Source of the DNA: Desmodesmus armatus
Taxonomy: Eukaryota > Chlorophyta > Chlorophyceae > Sphaeropleales > Scenedesmaceae
NCBI GenBank assembly: GCA_007449985.2
Contig: VIIQ02000720.1
Span: forward strand, 27,501 to 91,500
DNA: 64,000 nt
Direction of reading: 5' to 3'
Positions within the stretch are counted from its first letter, which is position 1, and each line of letters starts with the position of its first letter. This document shows positions 1 to 13,500 of this stretch, in pieces. The notes under the pieces are model-generated. The model saw only the letters and a program-made list of their open reading frames with translations, did no database searches and was not told the DNA's origin. Both the position numbers and the translations under genes were made by a program.

Positions 1-1183
1 GCGGTTGCTTCGACAGCCGCATGTTTGGGTTGCACACATCAAGTGCCGGCTGTCACATGCTTGACCGCTTGTCTTGCCTGATATTCAAAGCTTCACTGTG
101 TCCTAGAGAATTACATCTTGGTCCTGAAGAGCACAGCGCATGTGGCTGACGGTTTTTTGCGGGAGCAGCTATGGCTCAGGACTTGGCGTCAGTGCTGCCA
201 GACTCACTGGTCAGCTGGCTCAAGAGCTGTGAATGTGACAGCTGGAGTGCTTCAAGTTTTCTTTGATTGCGGCTGTCCCATCAGCAGGTCTATGTAGTCA
301 GCAGCACAGTGCACTTTACAGCACAGTTGAAAAGTGGGCAGCCGCAGTAGCAGTATCCTCACACATGTGCTGAATGGGTTGCTGGTGCCTTGTGAGCAGC
401 CCAACTCTGCTTCATTACGGCGCCGCATCTCCACTTTAGTGCTGCACACTGTGCTGGCAACAGTAGCTGTGGGACAGCATCCGTCAAAACACACCCCTCT
501 CGTTTTTATTACTCTTGGGCTTGTAGTTTTACCTGCTGGCCAAGCCTTGCCTCACTTGGTGTGTGCTTGTTAGAAGGTATCTGGCCTTCACTTGTTACAA
601 GGAAGTCGCATGTCATCCACTCCAGATCCACCACAAACCTGGGAGGTGCGTGGCAGCTCCCAGCTCCTGCATGAAGAGGTGTGTGTGTGTGTGGGGGGGG
701 GGGGCACGAGCCAGGGAGCAAGTCACCATGGGCGCGCCTGTATGGGCCCATCAAGCAGTGTTGATTGATTCAGGCACAGCACAGTGTGCAAAAACACTGT
801 ACACAAGAGTGCTGAAAGGCTGCAGCTACAGCAGCCAACCTGGGCTGACTGGGCCAGGGGCTTTGACCTAGCGAGCTGGATGCTGCTACATGTTGACTTA
901 GTTGTGTCATAACTTTGTGCCGTGGGTCTCATGCTATGCAACTTGGTGCTCTTGTCTTGACAAGCCTTGGAGCCCCAGACTTCAGTGTCCCAACGTCCTG
1001 TCTGTCACTGTCATGAGTGCCAGCTTCAAAACAACTTTGACAGGCAGCGCTCAAACGTGCAACAATTAAGAAGTGTGGAAGGTAGAAGTCCGCGCTAATC
1101 AGATACTGCGTAGTGTCGGTGCAGCAACAGACAGGCGTGCTACACAACAGGATCACAACTGTAGTCTGTGGGGTGTGCCGTCC
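1..1183. other. Upstream region, no gene recognised
   Basis: No reading frame here resembles a known family and no convincing exon with matched splice sites was found. It contains a composite microsatellite at 679-704 (GT repeat followed by twelve G). The 3' part is presumably the promoter and 5' UTR of the ALKBH8 gene; an additional upstream exon cannot be excluded, because an in-frame ATG also exists at 1073. Confidence 0.5.
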
Positions 1184-4100
1184 ATGCCTTTCGTCAAGCC
1201 GAACACACAGAAAAAGCCCACACCGTTCCTGTTTCTCAGTAACTGCGGCCCTCGCTGGGGTGTGACACCAGAGGTTGTCAGAGAGCTGCTGCAGCCCTTC
1301 TGCAGTGACCCCTCCCAGGTGGTGCTGGAGGCACCTGACAGCCACTCACATTACTGGTAAGCTGATGTGGTGATTTACGAGGTATTGTGAAGCTTTTTTG
1401 AACGAGTTTGAAGGCTGCTTAAGCAGCAGCCTCACCAGCAAGAAAACTAGGACCTGTGACGGCTCTGCCAGCTGCTGCCACTGCATTGCTTGGGTGCTGA
1501 CATAGTGTTTGCTGCTGATAGGGTCGTCACCTTCCCAGGGCCTGAGGGACCTCAGGAGGCTGCTGCAGTTGTGAAAGCCCTCAGCAACCAGCCGTTTGAG
1601 CCAGCAGGTGGACGGACGCTGGTGTGCAAGTTTGCGAAGGGGGTGCCTGAGCCGGGCGCACCACAAGAGGAGCCACAGGTCAGCAGCTGCAGCTGTAGAT
1701 TGGCTGTGGAATGTCTGATGAGCTGCATGCTGCAGTTGCTGTGCATGAGCTGCATGCTGCAGAGTCGGTGTGAGATGTTGCTTAGGGGTGTTGTGCGGCA
1801 GCGTCCAAAGGGCAGGGCAGGGTGAGGGATGTTGGCGCTGCGCACTGCACAGACAGAAGCATAGGGCTGGGCTGGCATTGCAGGGCAGCTATCAGATAGC
1901 CACCCACACCCTTCAGCAGAAGCAGCAGCTTTAGTCGCTGGTGCGCACCAGCCTTGTCTTCTGCCGCACCCCAGTAGTGCCGGGTGTGCGCACCTGACTA
2001 ACACAGTTTCGGTGTGACGCTCATGTGTGCTGGTGTCCTGCAGCCGCTCCACCCGCCAGTGGCTTGCACCACAGAGGAGGCGGACATCCCTGGCCTATAC
2101 CTCCTGCATGACTTTGTCACAGAGCAGGAGGAGCAGCAGCTGCTGGCGGCTATCGACCAGCAGCCCTGGCTGCAGCTGTCGAAGCGGCGCGTGCAGCATT
2201 ATGGCTACAGGTTTGAGTATACCACGCGGGGGGTAGACCTGAAGGAGAAAGCTGGTGCTATACCGCACTGGGCGCAGCAGGTGGTGGAGCGGGTGCAGGT
2301 GCGCGCAGCTAAGCAGAGCCGTGGCTGGTAGAAGTTACAAGGGGCTGGGTTGTTGACAGCATGATGCGCTTGACATGAGCCTTGGGAGTACTTGCTTCGC
2401 ATCCCAGCATGTAGCAAACACCTTACAGCAGCTGTTGTCTGCAAACAGGCAGGATTGTTTTGAGCACATGGCAGGTGGTATGTGCTCAAGGGCGGATGCT
2501 TGTGAACTGTCCATGCATGCCTGAAGAGGCAGAACACAGTGGGAAGGTGCACATGCAGCATCATGCACATGCAGCACACACCAGGCCGCACCTGCACAGT
2601 GGTGCTGCAGCAGGGTTGTGAACAAGCCTGGGCTGTGCGTCAATGACCTCACTGCCTGTGTGTGTGCTGTGCTGTGCTGTGCTGTGTCCTGCAGGAGCTG
2701 CCCGATGTTCCCGCCATTGACCAGGTGACAGTCAACGAGTACACCCCCGGTGTTGGCATCGCCCCACATGTGGACGCCCACTCTTCCTTCACAGGGTCCA
2801 TCCTGTCCCTATCCCTGCTGGGCAGCTGCTGCATGGTGTTTCGGAAGGCATACGTTGCCACCGGGCATGGGGCCAGCCACGTCATAAGCAGCAAGAGCAG
2901 CGATGACGGCTGTGGTGAGCAGCCCTGGGAGGAGCACTGGAGGGGGCAGGACAGGGAGGTGGTCGTGTTCCTGCCTCCGCGGTCACTGCTGGTGATGACT
3001 GGGGAGGCACGGTATGCATGGTGAGCTGCTTGTGCTGACTGGGAATCCTGCAGGGCTGGTTTTAGGCAATGGCGTGCGACAATTATGATAGACCAGGGCC
3101 CTAGCAAGACATTGCAGCGCGCCGTAGTATAGGTGCTTGTAAGTTGAGGACATCCTTGCCAGGTGGTGCAAGATAGTTACAATTCTGCACATGAGACGGT
3201 ACTGGACACAGCCGCATCATCACTGGCACAATGTCACCCCTCGACATCAACCAAGCAAGCTTTGACCAACCAACACTCCCAGTGAAATGACCATGAAAAG
3301 CGCTGCCAGCAAGCAAGGGTTTGTATTGCGTGCCTTGTGCACCTCCTGCCTTGCAGCAGCAGTGCATTGTAGCAAGTGCCTGTGTCTGTGCCTGTCCCCT
3401 GCAGGCAGCACTACATCCCTCACCGCAAGTCAGACTGGGTCAACGGCCAGCAGGTGCCTCGGGATCAAAGGCGGGTGTCACTCACACTCAGAAAGGTGAG
3501 AGTTGCGGCAGGTCAGGCCACCGGTGGCACCACTTGCAGGAAGGACATTGCTGGCCTGTGTCATCATCATGTGCACCAGCCTTGCACCGGCCTTGAAAAT
3601 GAGTATGCTTGATATCGAAGATGGTTGTTTGAGCAGCAGCACGCACACACCTACTGAGGGCTGTATTGTCTGTGTGATTGCTGGTGCGAACTCAGCCATG
3701 CAAGGTCTGTGCTGTATTGCTGTCTGTACCGCTTGGCAGGTGCGCGGGTATGCTTGTGACTGCCAGTACCCCAAGTACTGTGACAGCCAGGAGGGTGTCT
3801 TGCCACCCCCGGCCTCTTACCAGCAGCAGGAGGATGCTGAGCAGCAGGACCAGCACATGGGCACACAGCAGCAGCAGGACCAGCACAGCATGCAGGGGCA
3901 GCAGCACAGCATGCAAGAGCAGCCGCAGCCGGAACAGAAGCAGAAGCAGCCGCAGCAAGAACAGAAGCATGGCACGCAGCAGCAAATGCAGCAGCTGCAG
4001 CAGGACCAACAGCAGCAGGACGAACAGGACCAGCAGCAGCAGCAGCAGCAGGCGCCGCTACTGCCCGCAGCTGACAAACTTGCAGCAAAAGGTGTAGGGG

Positions 4101-5869
4101 CCAGTGAAGAGGCACAGGCAAACGGACATCATGAGCTGCTTGCAGCAGCTCCTGATGCTGTGCCTGCAGGCAGGGCAGGAGGTGATGCTGCAGGGGTCCA
4201 GCCGGCCGCAGCTGAAGTCAGTCAGTCATGCCAGGCACTTGAAGACAACCACGTGCATCAAGTAAGTGGCTGAAATGTCTTGTCAGGGTGCATCAGTGTC
4301 TCAATTCGTCGTGGGTATGTAGTCCTGGGTTCGGTCAGCATGCCTGGGCAGCTCTGTGGCACAGTGTATGTGTGCATGTGCAAGTGTGCCCGCTCACATG
4401 GTGGCTGCTCCCTCTGTTTATGTATCCTTCCTATCACAAGGTATCCGTCCTCCCGCAAGGAAGCGGCTGGTGCATCGCGCGCAGTTGTCTCAAACACTTG
4501 CCATTGCCTCCTGTGGCTGCACGCGCCTTCCCGCTGTTCCTGACGCCGTGTTGTCTGCACTGGTGGGTGGTCCTGCAGGTCTACGATGTCATTGCAGGCC
4601 ACTTCTCCTCAACAAGGTTTGCTGTGTGGCCCAAGGTACGTGCCTTCCTGGAGAGCCTCTCACCAGGCAGTGTGGTCGCTGATGTGGGGTGCGGCAACGG
4701 CAAGTACCTGGGCGTGCGGCCTGACCTGGCCGTGTTGGGCTGTGACAGGAGTGCAGGTGAGGAGGTGGTGGGTGCGCACAGCTATGCTCATGCGCAGGGA
4801 TGTGCAGGCGCGCAAGCATGTCAGCTTTGTGCACAAGCGTCTCTTCGTGCGTGCGTATGGACATGCGGCGGTTGCACGCCCTGCAACAGTTGAAGGCGCT
4901 TGTATGTGCTTGTAGCCTGCGTGAAACCCTGCATGATCCGCATCTCGATGCACATCCCTTGCCTACCATCAATCGCCCTGGGCGCCACAGGGAGTACAGG
5001 CGGTGTTGAGCGGACATCTGTCTGACTGTCTGTCTGTTTGTTTGGCTGTGTGTCTTGCGCATCATGTTCCAGGCTTGGCAGCAGTGGCAGCTCAGCGGCT
5101 GGCAGCCGGCAGCAAGGCTTCCGGCACAGGCATGGGCCTCGCGTCAGCCGCAGCAGCAGACGTTTTCGTCTGTGATGCCCTGCAGCTGTCCTACAGGCAC
5201 TGCAGCTGCGACGCTGTGCTCTGCATCGCTGTCTTACACCACATGAGCAGCAGGCAGCGCCGGCTGGCGCTGCTGCAGCAGCTGGCAGCTGTGTTGAGGT
5301 GCGGCGGCAGGGGGATAGTGACAGTTTGGGCCACGGAACAAGAAGATCCCGCCAAAACCATCCAGCGCTGGCACCGGATACAGCCTGCAGCCTCACAGGA
5401 TTGTCAACAGCAGGAGGAGCAGGACTTGCAGCAGCAGGGGCCAGCTGCTGGTGCTGATCCTGAGCAGCAGCAGGCATCTGAGGGTCCGGATGGCCTTGCA
5501 GACAGGCAGCTGCAGCATCAGCAGCCTGGTGGTGTGGTCGAAGGGCCTGATTACTTTGTGCCTTGGCACTTGCCATTCCACAAAGCTGGGGGCCTTGCAG
5601 CTGCTGCGCAGAAGCAGGCAGCTGTGGCTGCAGGCAATGGAGGTGGCAGCAGCAGTACTGACAGCAGCAGCGGCAAGGCGGGTGCTTTGAAAGGGCCCTC
5701 CAAGCTTGCGGTTGACACAGCTAAGGGGACAGTTGTGCTGCAGCGATTCTACCACCTTTTTGAGCAAGGGGAGCTTGAGGGGTTGATTGCTGAGGTCCCT
5801 GGCTTGGAGGTGGTGCAGGTGTTTTATGACCGCAGCAATTGGTGTGTGGAGTTCTTGAAGCAGGCCTGA
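1184..5869 (+). CDS. ALKBH8: ALKBH8-type tRNA wobble-uridine methyltransferase/hydroxylase
   Basis: Eight exons keep frame and give 832 residues: 1184-1356, 1522-1678, 2044-2298, 2695-3020, 3405-3495, 3740-4261, 4579-4756, 5073-5869. Domain order is that of ALKBH8. First comes a short RRM-like domain ([12 protein letters not shown]). An AlkB 2-oxoglutarate/Fe(II) dioxygenase follows, with the iron-binding H-x-D in [13 protein letters not shown], the distal His in [12 protein letters not shown] and the 2OG-binding Arg in RVSLTLRK. A cysteine motif [12 protein letters not shown] comes next, then a Gln-rich linker. The C-terminal TRM9-like SAM methyltransferase has motif [14 protein letters not shown], a later [10 protein letters not shown], and ends with [14 protein letters not shown]. 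Known family role: the methyltransferase makes mcm5U at tRNA position 34 and the AlkB domain hydroxylates it. The second start candidate is ATG 1073; 1184 was chosen because it lies just before the RRM. A TGTAA signal follows the stop. Confidence 0.93.
3823..4056 (+). repeat. CAG/CAA-rich tract encoding Gln-rich linker of ALKBH8
   Basis: Imperfect CAG-rich coding tract giving a glutamine-rich linker (many QQQ and QQDQ runs) between the AlkB zinc-like motif and the methyltransferase. It lies wholly within the 3740-4261 exon and stays in frame. Similar CAG-rich tracts recur in other genes of the window, so this is a genome-wide bias rather than a special expansion. Confidence 0.85.
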
Positions 5870-6377
5870 AGCAGACTGCATGTTTTGCAGATCGCCCTGT
5901 CGAGTTGGCCGTGCCAAGTTGTAAGGCCAAGGGCTACTTTTTTGCAGCCACTGCCCTGCTTGTGCGCATTTAGAACTTTCACTATGTTTTGTGGAGATAC
6001 AGCTCCTGTGTTTGTGGCTGCTCATGCAACATGTGTGGTTGAAGGGGGAATTGTGTTTAGATGTGTTTATTTAGACACAGGTGGAGGTGCTGCCTGGCCA
6101 GGTCTCTCAAGACTGACAATGGTGCTCAACGCTTGATGTTGATATCGCGAAAAGCAAAAAAACGCAGGGATGCCGTTGAAGGTTGACAGTTTGAACAGGT
6201 TTTACCAGTGTCATAATCGGTCACCTATGCTTAGCATTGCTTGTCGTGGAGAAGATCGCAGAGATTTATTCATATTTCAATAACTCCTTTCAAATTAGAC
6301 CCTCCGATATCCTGCATGTACTGCTTGTAGTGGCTTGTCCCTTGTGCTGGCAACAGTATGTACATCCCGAAATCGAC
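5870..6377. other. ALKBH8 3' end and promoter region of next gene
   Basis: No coding exon is evident apart from an open frame running into the next gene from 6237. It contains the ALKBH8 3' UTR and presumably the start region of the FYVE-hydrolase gene. Confidence 0.5.
5920..5924 (+). terminator. TGTAA polyadenylation signal after ALKBH8
   Basis: TGTAA, the usual green algal nuclear poly(A) signal, lies about 50 bases after the ALKBH8 stop codon. The signal is only five bases long; position relative to the stop is what supports it. Confidence 0.5.
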
Positions 6378-9307
6378 ATGACTTCAGCCTTTTGTCCACT
6401 ATGTAATAGCCAGAGGGGCATCAATCACACCTGTGAGGTCTGCAGCAGGCGGTTCTGCAGGAAATGCTGCAGGCACTTTGTGGCACAGCAGACCGACCCT
6501 GCGAATCAAGGTGACTGTCCCTGGATGCTGTGTTATGTGGTAACAAAGGCTCTGATGGCCATGCATGCAGGCCTCCTATGTCTGCAGCCTGCACACAGGC
6601 GGTGGCTGCTGATGTGCTGTTGCATGTGCGCTTCTGCTGCACGACATATCCAAACGGCATTCAACACACAAGCTGTGCTGCTGTCCTGCATGCTGCATGC
6701 CCAATTCATCACTATCGCAGCATGACCACCATACATCCTTACTTGCTTGCTGCATGCAGTGCGCACATGCGACGAATGCTACCTGAAGAACTCAGCATGG
6801 GATGCCACACGGTCCTATGACGTGTTTGGGCAAAGTGGGGACAAGGCAGTGGTCCTGGTGCATGCAGCACTGGTGGGCAGACAGAGCCTGGTGCTGGAGG
6901 CAAAAGCACTAGCAGAAGTGGGGTTCAGGTGGGTGTCGAAGCCACCCCAACAGCATGCACAGGCAAGGCCTGTGCTGAGTCTGTACAGTCAGTGGTGGTT
7001 TCAACAGTGCAGCAGCAGTGAAGACGGCTTTGCTGTGAACTCATCAGCATCCTGCACGCTGTCACTGCAGCAGCAGCTGCCAGCTGTGCAACCGTGCTTG
7101 GCTTTGGACCAAGAGCAGGTCATGAGACATCATCAGCCAGGACTGCCTGCCGCCTTGTCAGAGGCATGCAACAGCTATTGCAGTCACTGCAGCACGGTGC
7201 TGCATGTAGTGCGCATGGCACCAAGGCAGTTGCTTGTGCTTTCGTGTGCCCACAGGGTGATTGTGCCTGACCTGCCAGCACATGGAGCTCGCTTCAGGGA
7301 GAAGCCCCTCACACTGGACACTGCAGTTGCTGCCCTGCATGAAGTCCTGCAGCAGGAGGCACCAGGGCAGAAGGTATGCAATGCAGCTGGCAACTGCTGC
7401 TCACAGGACCCTGAGCAACATGCGTCTGCAGGGTTCAGCTAGCCATGGCGGCCAGTTTCTTTCGAGGCTGAGCACAGGTGCTGCCCAATCGAAACAGATT
7501 CACTGCAGTTGGTACAACAGCAATCAACATATTGTGTGTTGGATCCTTGTTGCAGGTTGTGATGATGGGCTTCAGCATGGGCGGCTACATCACAGCAGCG
7601 TTTGCAGCCACATACCCAGAGCTGCTGGCAGGAGTGCTGCTGGGAGGATGCTGCAGAGACACGCACAGCTTGAGATGGCAGCTGACAGGACGCCTGGTGC
7701 AGGCTGTGCATGCGCTGAGCTCCTACCGGACCAAGTCGCAGGTGAGGGCCGCGCTGAAAAATGGCATCAGCCAGCCAGGCAGTAGTAGACGCTGGGAAGC
7801 CCTGCCGTGGTCAACCTGTAGAGCAGCACCAGCCGGTACTGCTGCCAGCAGTTGCGCTTCCTGATCTTCTGTGGCAGCCTTCCAATTAGCGCATGCAAAG
7901 CCGCTTTGCATAGGCTATGCATCTAAGAATGTCTGCAGTACAGCAACTGCAGCTTTTGTTGCAAACAGCACGCCGTTCAGTGAACGCACGCTACGTGTCT
8001 GATGTGTCCTGCAGTTCATCTACAAGAGCTGCCCTGAGGTGATGGACCCACAGCGGCCTGAAATCCAGGAGTGCTTTCTGCGGCCAGGAGCTGAGTGCAA
8101 TGCATGGCGGTACACATGGAAGGTGCGCACCAGTCACTGCTGCTTCAGGCTACTACTCCTCAGCATGTGCTGCAATCATGCTGGTTCATCATGGGTCAGA
8201 GCCCATAACAGATAGAGGTCGAACTAGCTGAAGTTGTCAACCAACACAGAGAAGAAGCCTTTGGCAGGCGGGACGAGGTGGTGCTGCGATATACTAGATT
8301 GTTGGTGCCGTCTGATCATCAGAGTGCTGACATTGCTGCAGGTGATGTATGAGGCTGACATGCGCAAGCTGCTGCCCAAGATCACCTGCCCGGCCCTGCT
8401 GGTGGTGGGAGAGCATGAATTCAGGTAAGGGCTTGGCTGTTGGCAGTGCTAGCAGGCACAGGAGCCATGGCTCCTCCCACACACTGAGCGCTGACGCGGC
8501 ACAGGCCAGTTTGTTGCATCTGTGTAGCATGAGGCAGGTGCCGTCGCGGCATTGGATGATGCATCAAGCTGCACTGCCAAGCTGACTATGAACATCAGCA
8601 GACTGAGGGACTGTCTGGGTCGCCGCACTCACAAGGGTCACCACCTGCTGATGGCATGGCGCCCTGCTGACAAGTTGAAAGCATGTTTTGGCTGTCTGTG
8701 CAGAGACCATGAGCGCCAGTGGCTGGCGCTGCTGCAGCATGGTGGGCTGCTGGTGCTGAGGGATGGCGTGGAGCAGTTCATGTTCCAGCCCGGGGTGTGC
8801 CATGAGTTCAGGATGAACGCAGAAGGCTTTGCAGCAGCAGCAGACTGGGACAAACCACAGCGGCAGTCGCAGGAAGGCAGCAGCTCACATCAGGTGGCAG
8901 AATATGCAGCCACAAGCAGCGCAGAGGCCATTCCTGGGTCAGGCATTCCTGATGAGGGACAGCCAGGGCCACCCCCTGAGCTGGTGCAGGAGGCAGGGCT
9001 GCACCTGGACCTTGAGGTAGCTGGGGAGGTGCATGTGCACATCAGGCTAGCGCCAGCTGATGAGCACCAAGCAGCAAAGCCGGAGAAGCAGCGGCAGCAG
9101 CTTGCAGCTATGCCGGTCGTGGAAGAAGACGCAGCAGCTGCAGAAGCAGCACCTGTGGCAGCGCCTTTGTCTGTCCCACTGGGCCGCAAGAGCCGCCGCA
9201 TGACGTCAACCCTTGACGTGACTGGTCGCGGCGTGGTGAGCGCAAGCGTTGTGCTGGGGAATGTCATGAGCCAGCTGAGACCCAGCAAAAAGCAGCTGCG
9301 GATGTGA
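6378..9307 (+). CDS. FYVE-like zinc finger / alpha-beta hydrolase fusion protein
   Basis: Seven exons keep frame and give 466 residues: 6378-6510, 6760-6928, 7256-7373, 7556-7741, 8015-8122, 8342-8424, 8704-9307. The N-terminus is cysteine-rich: CPLC, then HTCEVCSRRFCRKCC, then VRTCDECY. The spacing and the final V-R-x-C-x2-C-Y are those of a FYVE finger, but the basic RHHCR patch that binds PI3P is not conserved. An alpha/beta hydrolase fold follows (VVLVHAALVGRQS, VIVPDLPAHGAR, nucleophile elbow MGFSMGGY, then LLVVGEHEF). The last exon has an Ala/Gln-rich tail and ends SQLRPSKKQLRM. The catalytic Ser is clear; the acid and His are not obvious, so enzyme activity is uncertain. An in-frame ATG at 6237 would add 47 residues. 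Role unknown; a membrane-associated lipase or esterase is a guess. Confidence 0.82.
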
Positions 9308-10575
9308 CGGCTGGCGCCTGTGCCCCGACCGGACCTGCCGACTGCGCAGCGGGACCAAGCACGCCGCTCACCATTGTTTACAACCTACCTACATGTCTTT
9401 CGTGTGGTGGTGTGGGGTGGTGTTGCACGCCCTTCGGTGAACTCTGCGACGCCAGAAGGCGATCATTTTATGACCCTTTATTTCCTGACGTGCGACTACA
9501 GGTAGCACCTCTCAACAAAATGTGTGTTGATCGACTGTGGGTAGGCCTTTTGAGAGAAGGGTTTTGAATAGTGCGTGGCGAGGTCTGCAGCCCCAGTTGG
9601 TTTGGATAGGAGCCTGTACATTGTTAGCTGTCTCGTCACACGCACCATGCGGCTGCACTGTGTGCATTCTGTGTTGGGCTGTCTTTGTCCTGAGCGTGCC
9701 ACTGCCTGTTGTCAAGCCAGAACACACCATTACTTCCAACCAGACAGCGCCTGGTCGGAAATGGCGCATGGCCTGCGCCATTCGTTGGGTGCTTGCATTG
9801 GGGACAGCTTACACCAAGGACGGTTGCCGTGTTGCAACAAAACAAGACACCTCTGCACAACAGCTGCTCTCCGGCTCGGTAACACAGCTTGGCCTCCTGA
9901 AACTCGAGATCAACGCAAAGGGCAGCCATTACCCCACAAGAATATGTCACTGACCATCCCCACACATAACTAAAGCTGACCATGCTGTACACTTATCCAT
10001 AGATGCAGTTGATGTACAGCGCCTAGCTTGCACCAAGATGGCATTAGCAGCACAAGCGTGTGTGTGAGCAGCATGATCCCAGTGCCTACTTTCTTCCACT
10101 GTATACTGGCAAAAAAAACTGTTGGGTGCATCTGAACTTGCCGCATGCCAGGGGGCAATTAGCACTATTATACAAGCGCCCAGCGCCGGCAGCACAAACT
10201 GGTGGAACACCAACCAAACTGTGCTGGCAAACACACAGCCCACACAGCCAGCGACCACAGCACCTCTGACTGTCAGCTACTCACTTGTAGCCGCAGTGCC
10301 GTGTGGAGATGAACGCTGACGCTGAACTGTCACAGCAGCATACACTACTACTACTTTACTGGATCAGGGCCTCGCCTGATCGCCCTTTCAGGAGCCAAGC
10401 TAGGCTCATAGGGCATGAAGCACTCCTCAAGAGACCCACGAACGGGGCAAAAACAAAGCCACCTGCAGTTCAACCTGCATGTCTGCAAAGCAACACGCTG
10501 CACTTGCAAGCCCAAAGCCTACTTCACCACAATCACGGCCAATCCAGCAGACCCGCAACAGGCTGCGCTGTGCTG
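9308..10575. other. Intergenic region between convergent genes
   Basis: Lies between the 3' ends of the FYVE-hydrolase gene and the RMND1-like gene on the opposite strand. Several short open frames are present on both strands, but none shows a recognisable domain or matched splice sites. It probably holds both 3' UTRs. Confidence 0.55.
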
Positions 10576-13500
10576 TCAGTGCAGCAGGCCCAGGTATGAG
10601 CCAAAATGTCCAAAGCCACTGATCAGCACCTCCAGCATGATGAGGCCTATGATGATCCACTCTGCATGGCTGCTCTTCTGCTCCGCACGCACGTCAAGCA
10701 GGAACTTGGCATTCTCTAGCATCGGCCCCAGCTTCCTGTCTATGGCGTTGAAGCGACGTTCTATCTCGTAGTCCCTGCGCAGATCTTCCCACAACTTGAA
10801 GTGCCTGCAACAGACACAGGCATGATGGGAGAGACAGCAGCCAATCAGCTTTCCTCTGCAAATAGAGCAGCCGCTGTGCGACCAGCTGCCGGCTGGGGCA
10901 GTTCAAGGCGGCCTGGTGCATCATTATACAAGCTGGTGTCACTCACAGCCTTGTTCACACCTGCGGAACAACCACTGCTTAGTCACCGCGGTTGACCGAT
11001 GCAAGCACAAAGTCATGCTGTTATGCTGGGCAGTCACCATTACTTTGATTTCCTTGTACTGCAGCTGAGTACGTTGCAGTCACTCACTTGTCATTCTTCC
11101 ATGCAGTGGGGCTGATGTCCAGCAGGCCAATCTTTGTGACAACATCGGTGTACAGCAGGCTGTTTTCTGCGATCAGCTGCAGCAGGCCAGCCTCCCTGAC
11201 GTCCTTCTCTGCGCCCGTCTTGGCCACGGCTTCAAGGTATGGGGTGAACTGCTGGATGGCTGTGTCCACACGCCTGCATGCAAGCAGAGCACCAGGGCGG
11301 CATGCAAGCATGTGCAGCAGGAATATAAAGGCGCCGCTTGGTGTCACGAGACGTGCCAGTAGCATCAAAGCCGGATACATGCTGCTAGCTAGGACAGCGC
11401 CCGCTAGGACACTGGGGTGCCTCTGCACAAAAGTAGCAACAGCAAGCACCGCCCTGGCCCACACAGAGACTCAAGCTGTGTGTGCACATACGCCGTGCGC
11501 GCTTTGGCTAGATTTGTTTCCTAAGTCCCATGGCCTGGGCTGGGCGGTGAGCACTGCGCCCTGCACCGGATGGCACGCCTTCCCTTTGTGCCTATCTAGC
11601 ACTAGCACCCCCCCACACACACACCAACACACAGAGCGTACATCATTGTTTGACTATCCTTGTCGGACTATATTGGTATGCCTGCTAGGATTGCTTGCAT
11701 GGGATTCGCATGTATTCCATATGTTCCAACACACAATCATCAAGGGCCTCATTTTGTCCGTCAGGCAGTGAACAGCATTGCCGCTGTGTAACTCACGAAT
11801 TGAAAAAGTCCAGCGCAACAGACTGGGCCAGCACGTGGCTGATGACTCGCATGCTGGCCAGCTCCAGCGTCTGCACCACCACACTGTCCGTCTCCAGCTG
11901 TGACCACTCCTTCAAGGTGGGCCGCACCACGATGCTCGTCTCTGCAGGGATGAACACAAGCACGTTGGCATGCATATGGTACGGCATGGTGCTAGCAAGG
12001 AATGGGAAGGGCTGACTGACGCATGTGCCTTGCAACAGGTGAGGTCCCCGCCGTCCCACGGCCCGAGCACGGCTGCTACCTGCTACCTGCTACCTGCCCC
12101 ACACATGCCACCGCCACGCTGCCACATGCTGCCAGACAACAGTCATCACACTATACAGCTGTGATGTCCTGCTAGCAGCTGTTGTAGCATCAAAGCTTCA
12201 AAATCTGGCCGCACAGACCTGTGTGGCCGGACTTGGAAATTTCAATGGTACAACAGCTGTTGAAGGGCATCACAGCTATATAGTGTGGATGACTGTACTC
12301 TAGAGCTCAGCCAAGGAGCACGAGGCTCATATCTCGGCTGCTGAAGCACAACTAGCTCAACTGACAAAGCAACCAACTTACTGTCCATGCGCATGCCTGA
12401 GTCGTCAGGGGGTGCCAGTGTCTGCCCGTGAGCAGCAACAGCAAAGGGCTTCAGCATGGCCAAACAGCTGCGCCGCTCAGCCTCTGAGACATTGATCAAG
12501 ATGACGCTGCCATACCTGCAGAGACCAACAACAACAGACACACGGGGATCGTAGCAGTTGGGTCCCTATCACCCACATGCCAGTCAGTTGGACTGCTCTC
12601 CAGGCTGAGCAAGTGCCAGGTTGGAGGTGCACACAAGCCTGAGCACAGCCTCGAGCGGAGTCTGCATGGGATGCACACATGTAGGCCCTTTGAGCTTACA
12701 GGAAACAGTCCTGTTTGTGACCATGTTTGCTGTTTGTGATTGCTGAGCAACCTGCACCCTTGCTCATGTACTTTCCCACGATGGTCATGGCTGTGGCAGC
12801 CACAGCAGCATGTGCTGTATGTGCTACTGACTAGGCGCATGTAAGGGGTGTTTGTGTCAGAGCAGGGTACGTCTTCCAGGGCTTGCCCACCTGTACACGA
12901 TCAGATAGCGGTGTGCAGGACGCCCCTTGCGGTTGATCTTCAACATGTCCTGATCCTCCCTGCTGTTCTTCAGCTGCGGCATAAGTGAACAAGGTATTAA
13001 ACGTATTCAATATTTGACTTGTACTTGAAATCAGACAAATGACATGATAAAAACAAGAGGTTGTAAGCCTTTTTTTCCTTTTCTTTTGAAACAACTTCTT
13101 ACAGCCTTTTTGAAACAACTGATTGTACCAGCAGTCAGCAAGGGCTTGATCAAGGGCACCTTTGGCACTGCTGAGCGGCTTCTAGCACTGCATGCAGCGC
13201 CACCAAGCTTGCGTTTCACAGAGTGAGTGACTGGGCCCCACAAGACCAAGCCCCTGAGCAGTGGTGAACAGTGCTGCACGACCTTTGCCACAGCTCAAAC
13301 CCTATCAGGTCAAACCCTACGTGCTGCATAGGAGCAGCCAGAGGTGTGGTGCACGGTACGAGGGTTTTGCTTGTGTGATGGCATCTGCTGTATGGCTGGC
13401 AAGGCAGCTGCTGTCAGGTGTCTGGTGTCTCACCGCAAAGATGTACTGGTCCTTGTGCGGGGGGTTGGCCCAGGCATCGTCAAAGTCGGACTTGTGCTGC

